From Acetobacteraceae bacterium (GTDB lineage: Bacteria > Pseudomonadota > Alphaproteobacteria > Acetobacterales > Acetobacteraceae): a DNA stretch of 9,890 bases. The position numbers and the translations under genes are program-made. Positions 1-6,720 of the stretch are shown here, in pieces. Below the pieces are notes generated by a model that saw only the letters and a list, made by a program, of their open reading frames with translations, ran no database searches and was not told the origin of the DNA. Position 1 is the first letter of the stretch; each line of letters opens with the position of its first letter. The stretch is taken from contig PLSZ01000508.1 in the NCBI GenBank assembly GCA_003164305.1, forward strand, positions 1 to 9,890, written 5' to 3'.

Positions 1-1208
1 TCCTCCATCGGCTCCTCGCGGTCGCCGGTTTCGGGATTGCGTCGCGTCAGCACCCTGGGCCGGCCGATGGTCAGTTCGAAGCCTTCGCGACGCATTTGCT
101 CGATCAGCACGCCGAGTTGCAGTTCGCCGCGGCCGGCGACCTCGAACGCGTCGGTCTCGTTCGACATGGAGACCTTGATCGCGACATTGCCTTCGGCCTC
201 GCGGTTCAGGCGTTCGCGGATCTGGCGGGAGGTGACCTTCTTGCCCTCACGGCCGGCCAGCGGACCGTCGTTGATGCGGAAGGTCATCGCCAGGGTGGGC
301 GGATCGACCGGGATCGCCGGCAGCGGCGCGGTCAGTTCGGGGGCGCCGATGGTGTCCGGGATGGTGGCGTCCGACAGGCCCGCGACGGCGATGATGTCGC
401 CGGCCTCGGCCTCATCGACCGGGACGCGTTCCAGGCCGCGGAAGGTCAGCAGCTTGGTCAGGCGCCCGGTTTCCACCGTGCTTCCGTCGCCGCGCAGGAC
501 CTTGACCTGCATGTTGACCTTCGCGCTGCCTTGCTCGATGCGACCGGTCAGCACGCGGCCGAGAAAGTTGTCATATTCCAGGATGCTGGCGACCATGGCG
601 AAGGGGGCGTCGCGATTGACCGTGGGCGGCGGAACGTGGCTGACGATCAGGTCGAACAGCGCGTCCAGGTTTTTCCGCGGGCCGTCCAACGTCGCGTCCG
701 CCCAACCGTTGCGGCCGGAGGCGTAGAGCATCGGGAAGTCGAGCTGGCTGTCGGAGGCGTCCAGCGCGGCGAACAGATCGAACACTTCGTTGTGTACCTC
801 GTCCGGGCGGGCGTCCTGACGATCGATCTTGTTGACCACGACAATCGGGTGAATGCCGCGCGCGAGCGCCTTGCCGACGACGAACTTGGTCTGCGGCAGC
901 ACGCCCTCGGCCGCGTCGACCAGCACGATGGCGCCATCGACCATGTTCAGGATGCGCTCGACCTCGCCACCGAAATCGGCATGGCCGGGGGTATCGACGA
1001 TGTTGATGCGCACGTCCTTCCAAAGCACGGAGGTGCATTTGGCGAGGATGGTGATGCCGCGTTCCTTCTCCAGTTCGTTGCGGTCCATCGCGCGCTCGGC
1101 GACATGCTGATGGTCGCGGAAGGTGCCGGACTGCGAGAGAAGTTTATCGACGAGGGTGGTCTTGCCATGATCGACATGCGCGATGATGGCGACGTTGCGG
1201 ATTTGCAT
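1..1208 (-). CDS. typA: TypA/BipA translational GTPase (3' end missing)
   Basis: TypA/BipA is a ribosome-binding GTPase of the elongation-factor family that supports 50S subunit assembly and growth under stress or cold. The first 402 residues are present and the frame runs off the window edge; family members are about 600 residues long. All G-domain motifs are visible: P-loop AHVDHGKTT (residues 10-18), GITI (51-54), DTPG (72-75) and NKID (126-129). The switch and linker regions match TypA rather than EF-G or LepA (for example DFGGEVER after DTPGHA, and LDFP before YAS). A second-domain barrel follows from about residue 200, and GRGEL plus RREGFEL mark the EF-G domain III-like region near residue 360. 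The start ATG at 1208 follows an AAGG at 1214-1217 with 5-nt spacing. The frame has no internal stop. Confidence 0.97.
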   Translation of the reverse strand, partial: MQIRNVAIIAHVDHGKTTLVDKLLSQSGTFRDHQHVAERAMDRNELEKERGITILAKCTSVLWKDVRINIVDTPGHADFGGEVERILNMVDGAIVLVDAAEGVLPQTKFVVGKALARGIHPIVVVNKIDRQDARPDEVHNEVFDLFAALDASDSQLDFPMLYASGRNGWADATLDGPRKNLDALFDLIVSHVPPPTVNRDAPFAMVASILEYDNFLGRVLTGRIEQGSAKVNMQVKVLRGDGSTVETGRLTKLLTFRGLERVPVDEAEAGDIIAVAGLSDATIPDTIGAPELTAPLPAIPVDPPTLAMTFRINDGPLAGREGKKVTSRQIRERLNREAEGNVAIKVSMSNETDAFEVAGRGELQLGVLIEQMRREGFELTIGRPRVLTRRNPETGDREEPME

Positions 1209-1217
1209 AACGACCTT

Positions 1218-1259
1218 GGGCAAAGGGGAAGGAAGTGGGGGCAAAGGGGAAGGAAGCGG
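1218..1259. repeat. Two 21-bp tandem repeats in the typA leader
   Basis: Two adjacent copies of a 21-bp unit, GGGCAAAGGGGAAGGAAGYG plus one G on the plus strand, lie at 1218-1238 and 1239-1259 and differ at one position. On the typA strand they form a pyrimidine-rich tract ending directly before the AAGG ribosome binding site. They sit in the untranslated leader or promoter of typA. Function is unknown; copy number may vary between strains. Confidence 0.8.
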
Positions 1260-1373
1260 GGAGAATTGAATGGTGCGGCGCACACATAGTGCGAACGCGC
1301 CCAAAATGACAGCCCTATCCGTGCGAGGCGGCCGTTTGCCTGCCATGCTTCACGCAATCGCCATGGAGGAATC

Positions 1374-1568
1374 CTGAAAATCGTCACCGCGCGGATCAAT
1401 TACCGCGGTCCCGATAGGCCCGCGGCGGAGTGGGAAGCCCGTTATACCCTGGACCGCGCGACTCCGCTCATTTCGGTTACTGGGCTGCAATGGAACGTCC
1501 GGCTGGACGGCCCGGATGGGCGGGAGCCGGAGGGCGGCATAGGCCAGGCGCGGTGCCGGATCGATTGA
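1374..1568 (+). CDS. Possible small protein, 64 residues, unusual CTG start
   Basis: An open frame of 64 codons begins with CTG at 1374, four nucleotides after GGAGG (1365-1369), and ends at TGA 1566-1568. No ATG, GTG or TTG is available in frame just upstream, so either CTG or a nearby ATC would have to initiate. Third codon positions are mostly G or C, as in the clear genes here, and the predicted protein has a balanced composition beginning MKIVTARINYRG with an aromatic-rich centre. It does not resemble a family I recognise. It diverges from typA and converges on the restored end of the GIY-YIG gene (18 nt between stops), a sensible gene arrangement. It could also be the remnant of a longer gene cut by the accessory segment. 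Confidence 0.4.
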   Translation: MKIVTARINYRGPDRPAAEWEARYTLDRATPLISVTGLQWNVRLDGPDGREPEGGIGQARCRID

Positions 1569-1586
1569 TCAGATCATCACCAGAGT

Positions 1587-2555
1587 TCACCCTGAAACTG
1601 GATCGCCGGTTATCCGCTCCGTCCGCCAATTGCCATAGCTAACGCCTCGTCCTTCCATATGCCATGAGGTTCTACCGTTGTCTGACCGGCCTGCGATGAC
1701 AGTGCTTGCCCCTGAGGCGCTGCCGAAACTCGCGTCCTGAGAAAAGCGGTATTAGGTCTGGGTCGGTGTCCGGAATTAGAACACCCGCCTCGACGAGCGC
1801 CTTTCGCCTTTCCATGGTACTCTGAGGAATCCCGGGCGTTTCACGACGAAGTGCTGTTGATCCAGCAAGCACGACGAACTCCCCACTGCGCTCCATCGCT
1901 CGTCCTTTCGCCTTTTGGACGTCCATAATGAAGACGGGAGGCGATAGGGGCGAGTCGATCGTCACCCCAAGGAAGGGCGACTCGCGTAGCTTCGGATCTT
2001 GCAGGGGCGGCGTGAGAACATCGAAACCAAGAATCGGCGGAAGCAGTTCAATCTCGTCCAACACCCTTTCCATATCGGCAATGTCCGATTCAGGGAGCCC
2101 CCGGCTTTCAGGTTCCGTGCCGTTCACAAGCTTCGACCGGCCTGCCTCGCGAATTGATGTGATAAGGCGACTCTCCAGCCAGCGACCATGTGCCTTGGTC
2201 AGGTTGTCATCTTTGGTGACAAACAAAACAGCACGGGTAAAGAAATCCTTCTTTTCATCGTTATCGTGTTCCCTCAGTCGACTCCTGACCTGATCCCCTT
2301 CGCCAACATACACCAGAGAGCGCCCTGGAAGGTCGGGATCGGGCCCGAGCAAAAGGTACAACCGGTGCGACCCGATTCGTCTCTCCGGACGAAGTCCAAC
2401 AGCGCTGTACGGGAGGCAACGGCGGCCTTGACGGACGATACGCCGAGTTCAGCGGTGATCACCCCCGATGGGGTTCCGTCAACAAGATAAAGCTTCAAGC
2501 TTCGCCCGCGCCGAACAGGCGGTCGCGCAGCGGGCTTTGAGATCAACACGTCCAC
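1587..2555 (-). pseudogene. GIY-YIG nuclease family protein with DUF4357-type tail, two frameshifts
   Basis: Three consecutive frames on the minus strand together give one complete family member. Frame 1 (from about 2555 to 2365) carries the N-terminal GRSLKLYLVDGTPSG block typical of these proteins and ends in RTG. Frame 2 (2361 to about 1750) continues with VYLLLG in other members and here YLLLG, then LVYVGEG (the YIG half), an Arg in RLREHD, the catalytic Glu in GRWLESRLI, and KLVNGT. Frame 3 (about 1750 to 1587) carries the DUF4357 ending (RFSQDASFGSASGAS, then AGRSDNGRTSW). One base appears to be missing near 2359-2365, inside the GIY motif, and one extra near 1740-1755. As read, the longest continuous product is 229 residues (1672-2361, TTG start) with a foreign C-terminus. 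No other stop interrupts it, so decay is recent or these are sequencing errors. The start is uncertain: GTG 2555 has AGAAGG eight bases upstream; in-frame ATG 2615 and GTG 2651 lack good binding sites. Members are stand-alone nuclease-fold proteins of unclear role. Confidence 0.8.
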
Positions 2556-2728
2556 ATCGATTACCTTCTGACCAAACGACGCAGTTCCCGCTTCTGCCTC
2601 ATCCGACAGGAACATATTACCAGGCTGATGATAGGGCAGATTACGATGCACGGTCTGGTTTGGAACTGGTGATTTGTCTCGCGCGAATAGGACTCAACCC
2701 ATCTCGCGTGCGCGGCTCTATCGAAGCA

Positions 2729-3064
2729 CTAATCCGCCAGCCCCATGACGAACGCCAACGCCGCGTTCAGCCGCGTGATCTCCTCCACATTGAGCCGGCC
2801 GATCGCGCGGCCCATCCGAGCGCGTCGGATTGTGACCGGTTTGTCGGCCATGATCTGCGACGTCACCCGCAATCCGTTCCCGGCACTCGGATCCAGCGTG
2901 ACACGAAAGGCCGGGGTGTCGGACAGATCCGAGGTCATCTGACAGACGACCACCGACTCGTGAAAATCAGGAAACGCGTCTGATTGCACGATCACCGCCG
3001 GTCTCGGCTTCCCATAATCGCCGGCCGCGGCGACCGTTACGACGTCACCCCGCCGCATCGGCAT
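2729..3064 (-). CDS. mazF: MazF/PemK-family toxin (endoribonuclease)
   Basis: This predicted protein of 111 residues belongs to the MazF/PemK/CcdB-fold toxins, which cleave mRNA and stop growth when the antitoxin is lost. It has the expected N-terminus MRRGDVVTV, the GDYGKPRPAVIVQS block forming the first strands and active-site loop, a central CQMTSDL strand, then NGLRVTSQIMADK and IGRL with a C-terminal helix (NAALAFVMGL). Length and order match intact members, so the toxin is probably functional. ATG 3064 and ATG 3058 are both possible starts; 3064 has a GAG four bases upstream. The start lies inside the end of the upstream antitoxin gene (stop at 3045), suggesting translational coupling. 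A longer frame back to 3130 is only overlap with the antitoxin gene. Confidence 0.9.
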   Translation of the reverse strand: MPMRRGDVVTVAAAGDYGKPRPAVIVQSDAFPDFHESVVVCQMTSDLSDTPAFRVTLDPSAGNGLRVTSQIMADKPVTIRRARMGRAIGRLNVEEITRLNAALAFVMGLAD

Positions 3065-3257
3065 CGAACTCAGAGACGACCTCGATCCATGCCAGAGCGT
3101 CACGCTCGCTCTCGGGCCGCAGCCGGGCAACCTGCGCCGCGATATTCTGACGGACGATCACGGAGCGCGAGTCGGGCACAACCAGGCGTAGTTCTCGCAG
3201 ACCCTTCTGGCGCCGCCGTTCGCGCATTATCTTCATCCGTTCCGCGGGCGGTGCCAT
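3045..3257 (-). CDS. mazE: MazE-family antitoxin
   Basis: This 70-residue protein is the likely antitoxin of the downstream MazF. Antitoxins of this group (DUF3018-like MazE) bind DNA with the N-terminal half and neutralise the toxin with the acidic C-terminus. The N-terminus is basic (RMKIMRERRRQKG), followed by LRELRLVVPDSRS, the conserved strand and VPD signature, and an acidic tail (VSEFDADAAG). ATG 3257 follows GAGG (3263-3266) with 5-nt spacing. The stop overlaps the toxin start by 14-20 nt. A promoter and a perfect palindrome lie 30-60 bp upstream, consistent with the autoregulation usual for these pairs. Family assignment rests on composition, size and position as much as on motif identity. 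Confidence 0.85.
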   Translation of the reverse strand: MAPPAERMKIMRERRRQKGLRELRLVVPDSRSVIVRQNIAAQVARLRPESERDALAWIEVVSEFDADAAG

Positions 3258-3286
3258 GATATCCTCAGTTCAAAGCGACGCCCAAT

Positions 3287-3315
3287 TTTGTAACGCGTTA
3301 CATACCTCAAAGCAA
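3287..3315 (-). promoter_or_regulatory. Candidate mazEF promoter
   Basis: On the minus strand TTGCTT (3310-3315) and TACAAA (3287-3292) are separated by 17 bp and lie 30 bp upstream of the antitoxin start. Matches to the sigma-70 consensus are 3/6 and 4/6, so this is a moderate candidate. The operator palindrome overlaps its -10 box. Confidence 0.45.
3289..3302. promoter_or_regulatory. Palindromic operator candidate of the mazEF pair
   Basis: TGTAACGCGTTACA is a perfect 14-bp palindrome, 31 bp upstream of the antitoxin ATG and overlapping the -10 box candidate. Toxin-antitoxin operons are normally repressed by their own antitoxin binding such a site. That this antitoxin binds here is inferred from position and symmetry. 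Confidence 0.6.
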
Positions 3316-3405
3316 GGAAAGATCACCAGCGGACACCGTCGGGACGGGAGCGTTCCGCGAGCCACGATGGGACGTGACGTACGTTCGGGCCTCGCGGCGC
3401 CCTGT

Positions 3406-3600
3406 TCAGCGATCGCGCACTGGGATTGGCCGACCGGCTGGACGGGTCTTGCCGTGGTCGTTCAACCGCGTCTTCGGACCAGATGGCGCGGGCGGATTTC
3501 GAGCGGCGCCGGTCACCGGACGAAGGGCTTCCGGCGCGGTGAGTCGCGGCCAGGTCGGTAGCCAAACGCTTCGTTCGTAACCGGTGATCGCCGTCGCCAT
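3406..3600 (-). CDS. Possible small protein of unknown function, 64 residues
   Basis: ATG 3600 is preceded by GAGGA (3608-3612) at 7-nt spacing, one of the best ribosome binding sites in the window. The 64-codon frame begins MATAITGYERSVWLPTWPRL and becomes Pro/Arg-rich to the stop. About 70% of third positions are G or C, not clearly above what a non-coding GC-rich stretch gives. It lies just beyond the aceA terminator on the same strand, so expression would need read-through or its own promoter. I recognise no family. It may be a short gene, or the intact start of a truncated one. Confidence 0.35.
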   Translation of the reverse strand: MATAITGYERSVWLPTWPRLTAPEALRPVTGAARNPPAPSGPKTRLNDHGKTRPAGRPIPVRDR

Positions 3601-3629
3601 ATCGGTGTCCTCTGGGTGGTCTGGTCCGG

Positions 3630-3667
3630 AAAAATCTCCGGCCGCAACGCTCTCGCGCGGCCGCCGG
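3630..3667 (-). terminator. Rho-independent terminator of aceA
   Basis: Read on the minus strand, a 7-bp perfect stem CGGCCGC/GCGGCCG (3657-3663 with 3639-3645) closes an 11-nt loop and is followed by GAGA and five T (A-tract 3630-3634 on the plus strand). It begins about 30 nt after the aceA stop. The short T-run is offset five bases from the stem, so strength is moderate. Confidence 0.6.
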
Positions 3668-3694
3668 TTCCCTGGACGTTTATTGTTTCGGCGC

Positions 3695-5062
3695 TTATTT
3701 CGCCGTGACGGCCCAATCGTGGTTGTGGACCAGGCCGTCGTCATGGTCCCGCGCCGACGCCGGCATCGCGTCGTCGTGGAACTGCGCGGCCTCGGTCGAG
3801 CCCGACAGGGCGGTTGTGGATGACCGTCCGCCCGAGATCGCCATCGCCACCGCGTCGAAATATCCCACGCCCACCTCGCGCTGGTGCCGCGTCGCGGTAT
3901 AGCCCTCGGGCTCGGCGGCGAATTCGGCTTGCTGCAGCTCGGAGTAAGCCGCCATGCCACGCTCCCGGTAGCCGCGGGCAAGATTGAACATCGACAGGTT
4001 CAGGCTGTGGAACCCCGCCAGCGTGACGAACTGGAAACGGTAGCCCATGCGGCCGATTTCGCGCTGGAAGGCGGCGATTTTCTCCGGCGCCAGCTTCTTC
4101 TTCCAGTTGAAACTGGGCGAGCAGTTGTAGGCCAGCATCTTGCCCGGAAACTGCTTGTGGATTTCATTGGCGAACCGCTCGGCCTCATGCAGGTCGGGCT
4201 CGGAGGTTTCCCACCACAACAGGTCGGAATACGGCGCGTAGGCGAGGCCGCGGGCGATCGCGTAATCGTTGCCGCACCCGGGTTTGATCCGGCAGAAGCC
4301 CTCAGGCGTGCGGTCGCCGCCGATGAAGGGGCGGTCTCGCTCATCGACGTCGCTGGTCAGCAATTGCGCCGATTGCGCGTCGGTGCGGCACAGCAAAACC
4401 GTGTTCACGCCTTCCACGTCCGCCGCCAGCCGCGCCGCGTTGAGTGTCCGGATATGCTGGGCGATCGGCACCAGAACCTTGCCGCCCAGGTGGCCGCATT
4501 TCTTCTCGGAGGCGAGCTGGTCTTCGAAATGAACGCCCGCCGCGCCGGCTTCGATCATCGCCTTCATCAGTTCGTAGGCGTTCAACGCGCCGCCGAAGCC
4601 CGCTTCGGCGTCCGCGACGATCGGCGCCATCCAATGCGTACCGTCTTTTCCCCCTTCGGACCGCGCGATCTGGTCGCAGCGGCGCAGCGCGTTGTTGATC
4701 CGGCGCACGACGTTCGGAACGGCATCGACAGGATAGAGCGACTGGTCGGGGTACATCTGGCCCGCCGTGTTGGCGTCGCCCGCGACCTGCCAGCCGGACA
4801 GGTAGATCGCTTTCAGTCCCGCCTTTACCTGCTGCACCGCCTGATTGCCGGTCAAAGCGCCGAGCGTGGGAACGAACGACTCGGTCCGCAACAAATGCCA
4901 CAGGCGCGCGGCGCCCATTTCGGCGAGCGTATGGCGGACGCGGAACGAACCGGCGAGGCGCTCGACATCCTCGGGCGTGTAGTCGCGGCGGATGCCGGCG
5001 AAGCGTTCGGGGTCGCCGCTGGTGGTCATTCCGTCGGGGGCGTGTGTGGGCGTGGGACGCAT
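3695..5062 (-). CDS. aceA: Isocitrate lyase
   Basis: Isocitrate lyase splits isocitrate into glyoxylate and succinate, the first step of the glyoxylate shunt needed for growth on acetate and fatty acids; it is cytosolic and Mg-dependent. From ATG 5062 the product is 455 residues. The active-site signature KKCGHLGGK (187-195, catalytic Cys189), the metal-binding [10 protein letters not shown] (149-158), [30 protein letters not shown] and [10 protein letters not shown] all match the E. coli type. The core ends at STEAAQF (residue 428), where many homologues stop, but here a 27-residue His/Asp-rich tail follows. ATG 5062 has AGGA ten bases upstream; an in-frame TTG at 5098 would add 12 residues and lacks a clear site. 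It diverges from a ScfR/RamB-type regulator. The leader can fold over the start codon. Confidence 0.97.
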   Translation of the reverse strand: MRPTPTHAPDGMTTSGDPERFAGIRRDYTPEDVERLAGSFRVRHTLAEMGAARLWHLLRTESFVPTLGALTGNQAVQQVKAGLKAIYLSGWQVAGDANTAGQMYPDQSLYPVDAVPNVVRRINNALRRCDQIARSEGGKDGTHWMAPIVADAEAGFGGALNAYELMKAMIEAGAAGVHFEDQLASEKKCGHLGGKVLVPIAQHIRTLNAARLAADVEGVNTVLLCRTDAQSAQLLTSDVDERDRPFIGGDRTPEGFCRIKPGCGNDYAIARGLAYAPYSDLLWWETSEPDLHEAERFANEIHKQFPGKMLAYNCSPSFNWKKKLAPEKIAAFQREIGRMGYRFQFVTLAGFHSLNLSMFNLARGYRERGMAAYSELQQAEFAAEPEGYTATRHQREVGVGYFDAVAMAISGGRSSTTALSGSTEAAQFHDDAMPASARDHDDGLVHNHDWAVTAK

Positions 5063-5096
5063 CGTGGCGATTTCCTGTGGCTGGTGACGATGCGTC
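5056..5096 (-). promoter_or_regulatory. Inverted repeat enclosing the aceA start codon
   Basis: GACGCATCGT (5056-5065) and ACGATGCGTC (5087-5096) are perfect 10-bp inverted arms around a 21-nt spacer. In the aceA transcript they would form a stem whose 3' arm contains the AUG (5060-5062), while the ribosome binding site AGGA lies exposed in the loop. It could control translation, or act as a DNA operator. Either role is inference; the symmetry itself is exact. Confidence 0.6.
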
Positions 5097-5185
5097 AATC
5101 TTTCACATTGTGCTGACGAGGATGAAGTCTTAAATCGGCCAATGGCGTGTAATCAGGTGTGTGGGTTCACCGACAATGCGCCACG

Positions 5186-5195
5186 CTTTGTAAAG
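5186..5195. promoter_or_regulatory. RamB/ScfR-like operator box
   Basis: CTTTGTAAAG is symmetrical in its outer four bases on each side and differs by one base from the CTTTGCAAA core of the RamB operator of Corynebacterium. It lies ten bases before the proposed start of the adjacent ScfR/RamB-type regulator, overlapping its ribosome binding site, and 124 bp upstream of aceA. Autoregulation and joint control of aceA are plausible but inferred. Confidence 0.4.
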
Positions 5196-5204
5196 GATGT
5201 AAAA

Positions 5205-6605
5205 TTGGCTCGCGCTGTGATCGGTCGCACCGTTCGCCGTCTCCGCTCCGAACGCGCTTTGTCGCAGCAGGCGCTGGCGATACAGCTCGGCATCTCGCCC
5301 AGTTATCTGAACCTGATTGAACATGATCAACGGGCCGTCACGGCCTCGCTGCTGATCAAACTGGCCGAGACGTTGCGGGTGGACCTGGGGGAATTGTCCG
5401 GCACCCGGGAACGAACCCTGGAGCTTGGGCTACGCGAAGCATTCTCCGACCCGCTGTTGGGCGGTGAGTCGGTGCCCGAGGCGGAAATCGCGGCCCTGGC
5501 CGGTGGTGGCCCCAATGCCGCGCGGGCGGTGCTGGCCTTGTACCGCGCGTGGCGGGTGGCACGGGAGGACGCGAGCGGGATCGCGTTGCCCTCCGGCCGC
5601 CGGGTCCTGCTGCCGAACGAGGAAGCACGCGATTTCTTCGACGATCACGCGAACCATTTCCCGGCGCTGGAGGAAGCCACGGATTTTGTCTCGGCCGCTC
5701 TTGGACGGGTCGCTCCGGCGGAGATGAACCATGCGATCGCGGAACGGTTGCGCCAGGTACATGGCCTGACCGTGACCGTGATGGCGTTGGAAGGCGCGTT
5801 GCGCCGTTACGATCCCGCGACGCGTGGACTGGCCTTGTCGGAGACCCTACCGCGCGAGAGCCGCGGCTTCCACATGGCGTTTCAACTGGTGCTGATGGAA
5901 GCACGCGATGCGATCGATAAATTGATGGGAGACGCCCGTCCGAGTTCCCCCGAGGCGGAGATGCTGATCCGCATTGGCCTGTTGAATTACACCGCGGGCG
6001 CCTTGTTGATGCCGTACGACGCGTTCCTGGGCGCCGCCCAATCGTCGCGGCACGATATGGAGGCGGTGGCCGCGCGGTTCGGCGTCTCGTTCGAGCAGGC
6101 ATGCAACCGGTTATCGACATTGCAACGGCCTGGCTCGCGGGGGGTGCCATTCTTTTTTCTTCGGGTCGATCCGGCGGGCAATGTGTCGAAGCGGTTCGCC
6201 GCGGCGGGGTATCCGTTCGCGCGCTATGGCGGGTCGTGCCCTCGGTGGATCGTGCACAACGCGTTCTCCCGGCCGGGGGCGGTACAGGTTCAGATCGCGG
6301 AGTTGCCGGATGGCGCCGCGTATCTTTGCTTCGCGCGCGCCGTGAGCCGGCCGGCGGGAAAGTGGGGCGAGCCGAAACCGGTGCATGTGATCGCGATGGG
6401 CTGCGCGCTGACCCACGCCGAAGCGGTGGTTTACGCGGACGGTCTGGACCTGGAACGATCCAAAGTGGGAATCGGATTGTCCTGCCGGCTGTGTGACCGG
6501 CCGGATTGCCGTAGCCGGGCGTTTCCGCCGTTGGAGCATCGGTTGTCGCTGGATCCGTTGATGGCGGGGGTCACGCCGTATCGGTTTGAGCCGGCCAGGC
6601 GCTAA
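5205..6605 (+). CDS. Short-chain fatty acyl-CoA regulator (ScfR/RamB-type XRE regulator)
   Basis: This 466-residue transcription regulator combines an XRE helix-turn-helix with an ImmA/IrrE-like domain and a DUF2083-type C-terminus, the architecture of RamB/ScfR/MccR regulators of acetate, propionate and acyl-CoA metabolism. The N-terminus (ARAVIGRTVRRLRSERALSQ, then ISPSYLNLIEHDQR) is the DNA-binding unit, residues 2-66. The central peptidase-like region has FHMAFQLVLME where true peptidases have HExxH, so it is probably a ligand-sensing, non-catalytic fold. Conserved Cys345 (GGSCPRW) and the CRLCDRPDC cluster (Cys427, 430, 435) close the protein. TTG 5205 is preferred as start: AAAGGA lies at 5192-5197 with 7-nt spacing, and the family begins just there. 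An ATG 63 bases upstream gives an atypical extension. It diverges from aceA, a known type of target. Confidence 0.92.
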   Translation: MARAVIGRTVRRLRSERALSQQALAIQLGISPSYLNLIEHDQRAVTASLLIKLAETLRVDLGELSGTRERTLELGLREAFSDPLLGGESVPEAEIAALAGGGPNAARAVLALYRAWRVAREDASGIALPSGRRVLLPNEEARDFFDDHANHFPALEEATDFVSAALGRVAPAEMNHAIAERLRQVHGLTVTVMALEGALRRYDPATRGLALSETLPRESRGFHMAFQLVLMEARDAIDKLMGDARPSSPEAEMLIRIGLLNYTAGALLMPYDAFLGAAQSSRHDMEAVAARFGVSFEQACNRLSTLQRPGSRGVPFFFLRVDPAGNVSKRFAAAGYPFARYGGSCPRWIVHNAFSRPGAVQVQIAELPDGAAYLCFARAVSRPAGKWGEPKPVHVIAMGCALTHAEAVVYADGLDLERSKVGIGLSCRLCDRPDCRSRAFPPLEHRLSLDPLMAGVTPYRFEPARR

Positions 6606-6620
6606 CCTTTCGCCGGCTTG

Positions 6621-6720
6621 CAGCATGATTGTTTCAGGTTGAACCAATCATGCTGTAAGCGCCTTATGTTTGAGAGCGTGATTGACGCTTTCCGACCTAT
6701 CAGCCTCAAGCGATCACACT
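6621..6720. repeat. Two-palindrome intergenic mosaic element (RIME-like)
   Basis: Palindrome 1 (6621-6655): 11-bp arms CAGCATGATTG/CAATCATGCTG, a T-C mismatch, then TTCA/TGAA around a GGT loop, 35 nt in all. Palindrome 2 (6675-6720): outer arms AGCGTGAT/ATCACACT with one mismatch, inner arms CGCTT/AAGCG, and a 17-nt loop. The order of two large palindromes with about 20 bp between them resembles RIME elements, short non-autonomous intergenic repeats of Rhizobiales. It fills the gap between two converging genes and ends flush with the stop codon of the MocR gene. No T-run follows, but it may still stop or stabilise transcripts. Confidence 0.6.

Noticed and set aside
96..1289. Long plus-strand open frame of 397 codons opposite typA
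   Set aside because: It is the antisense of a clear TypA/BipA coding region; its translation has no recognisable motif and reflects GC-rich codon structure.
2361..2361. Authentic TTG start for a 229-residue GIY-YIG protein
   Set aside because: The conserved N-terminal block lies upstream in another frame, so the TTG is the product of a frameshift rather than a true start.
3884..5116. Long plus-strand open frame of 410 codons opposite aceA
   Set aside because: Antisense shadow of isocitrate lyase, which has all catalytic motifs on the other strand.
5142..5204. Upstream ATG start for the ScfR/RamB-type regulator
   Set aside because: The extra 21 residues are atypical of the family, and TTG 5205 has a well-spaced AAAGGA site.
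6621..6655. Rho-independent terminator for the ScfR-type regulator
   Set aside because: The stem is long but AT-mixed and is followed by TAAGCG, not a T-run; its paired layout with a second palindrome fits a repeat element better.
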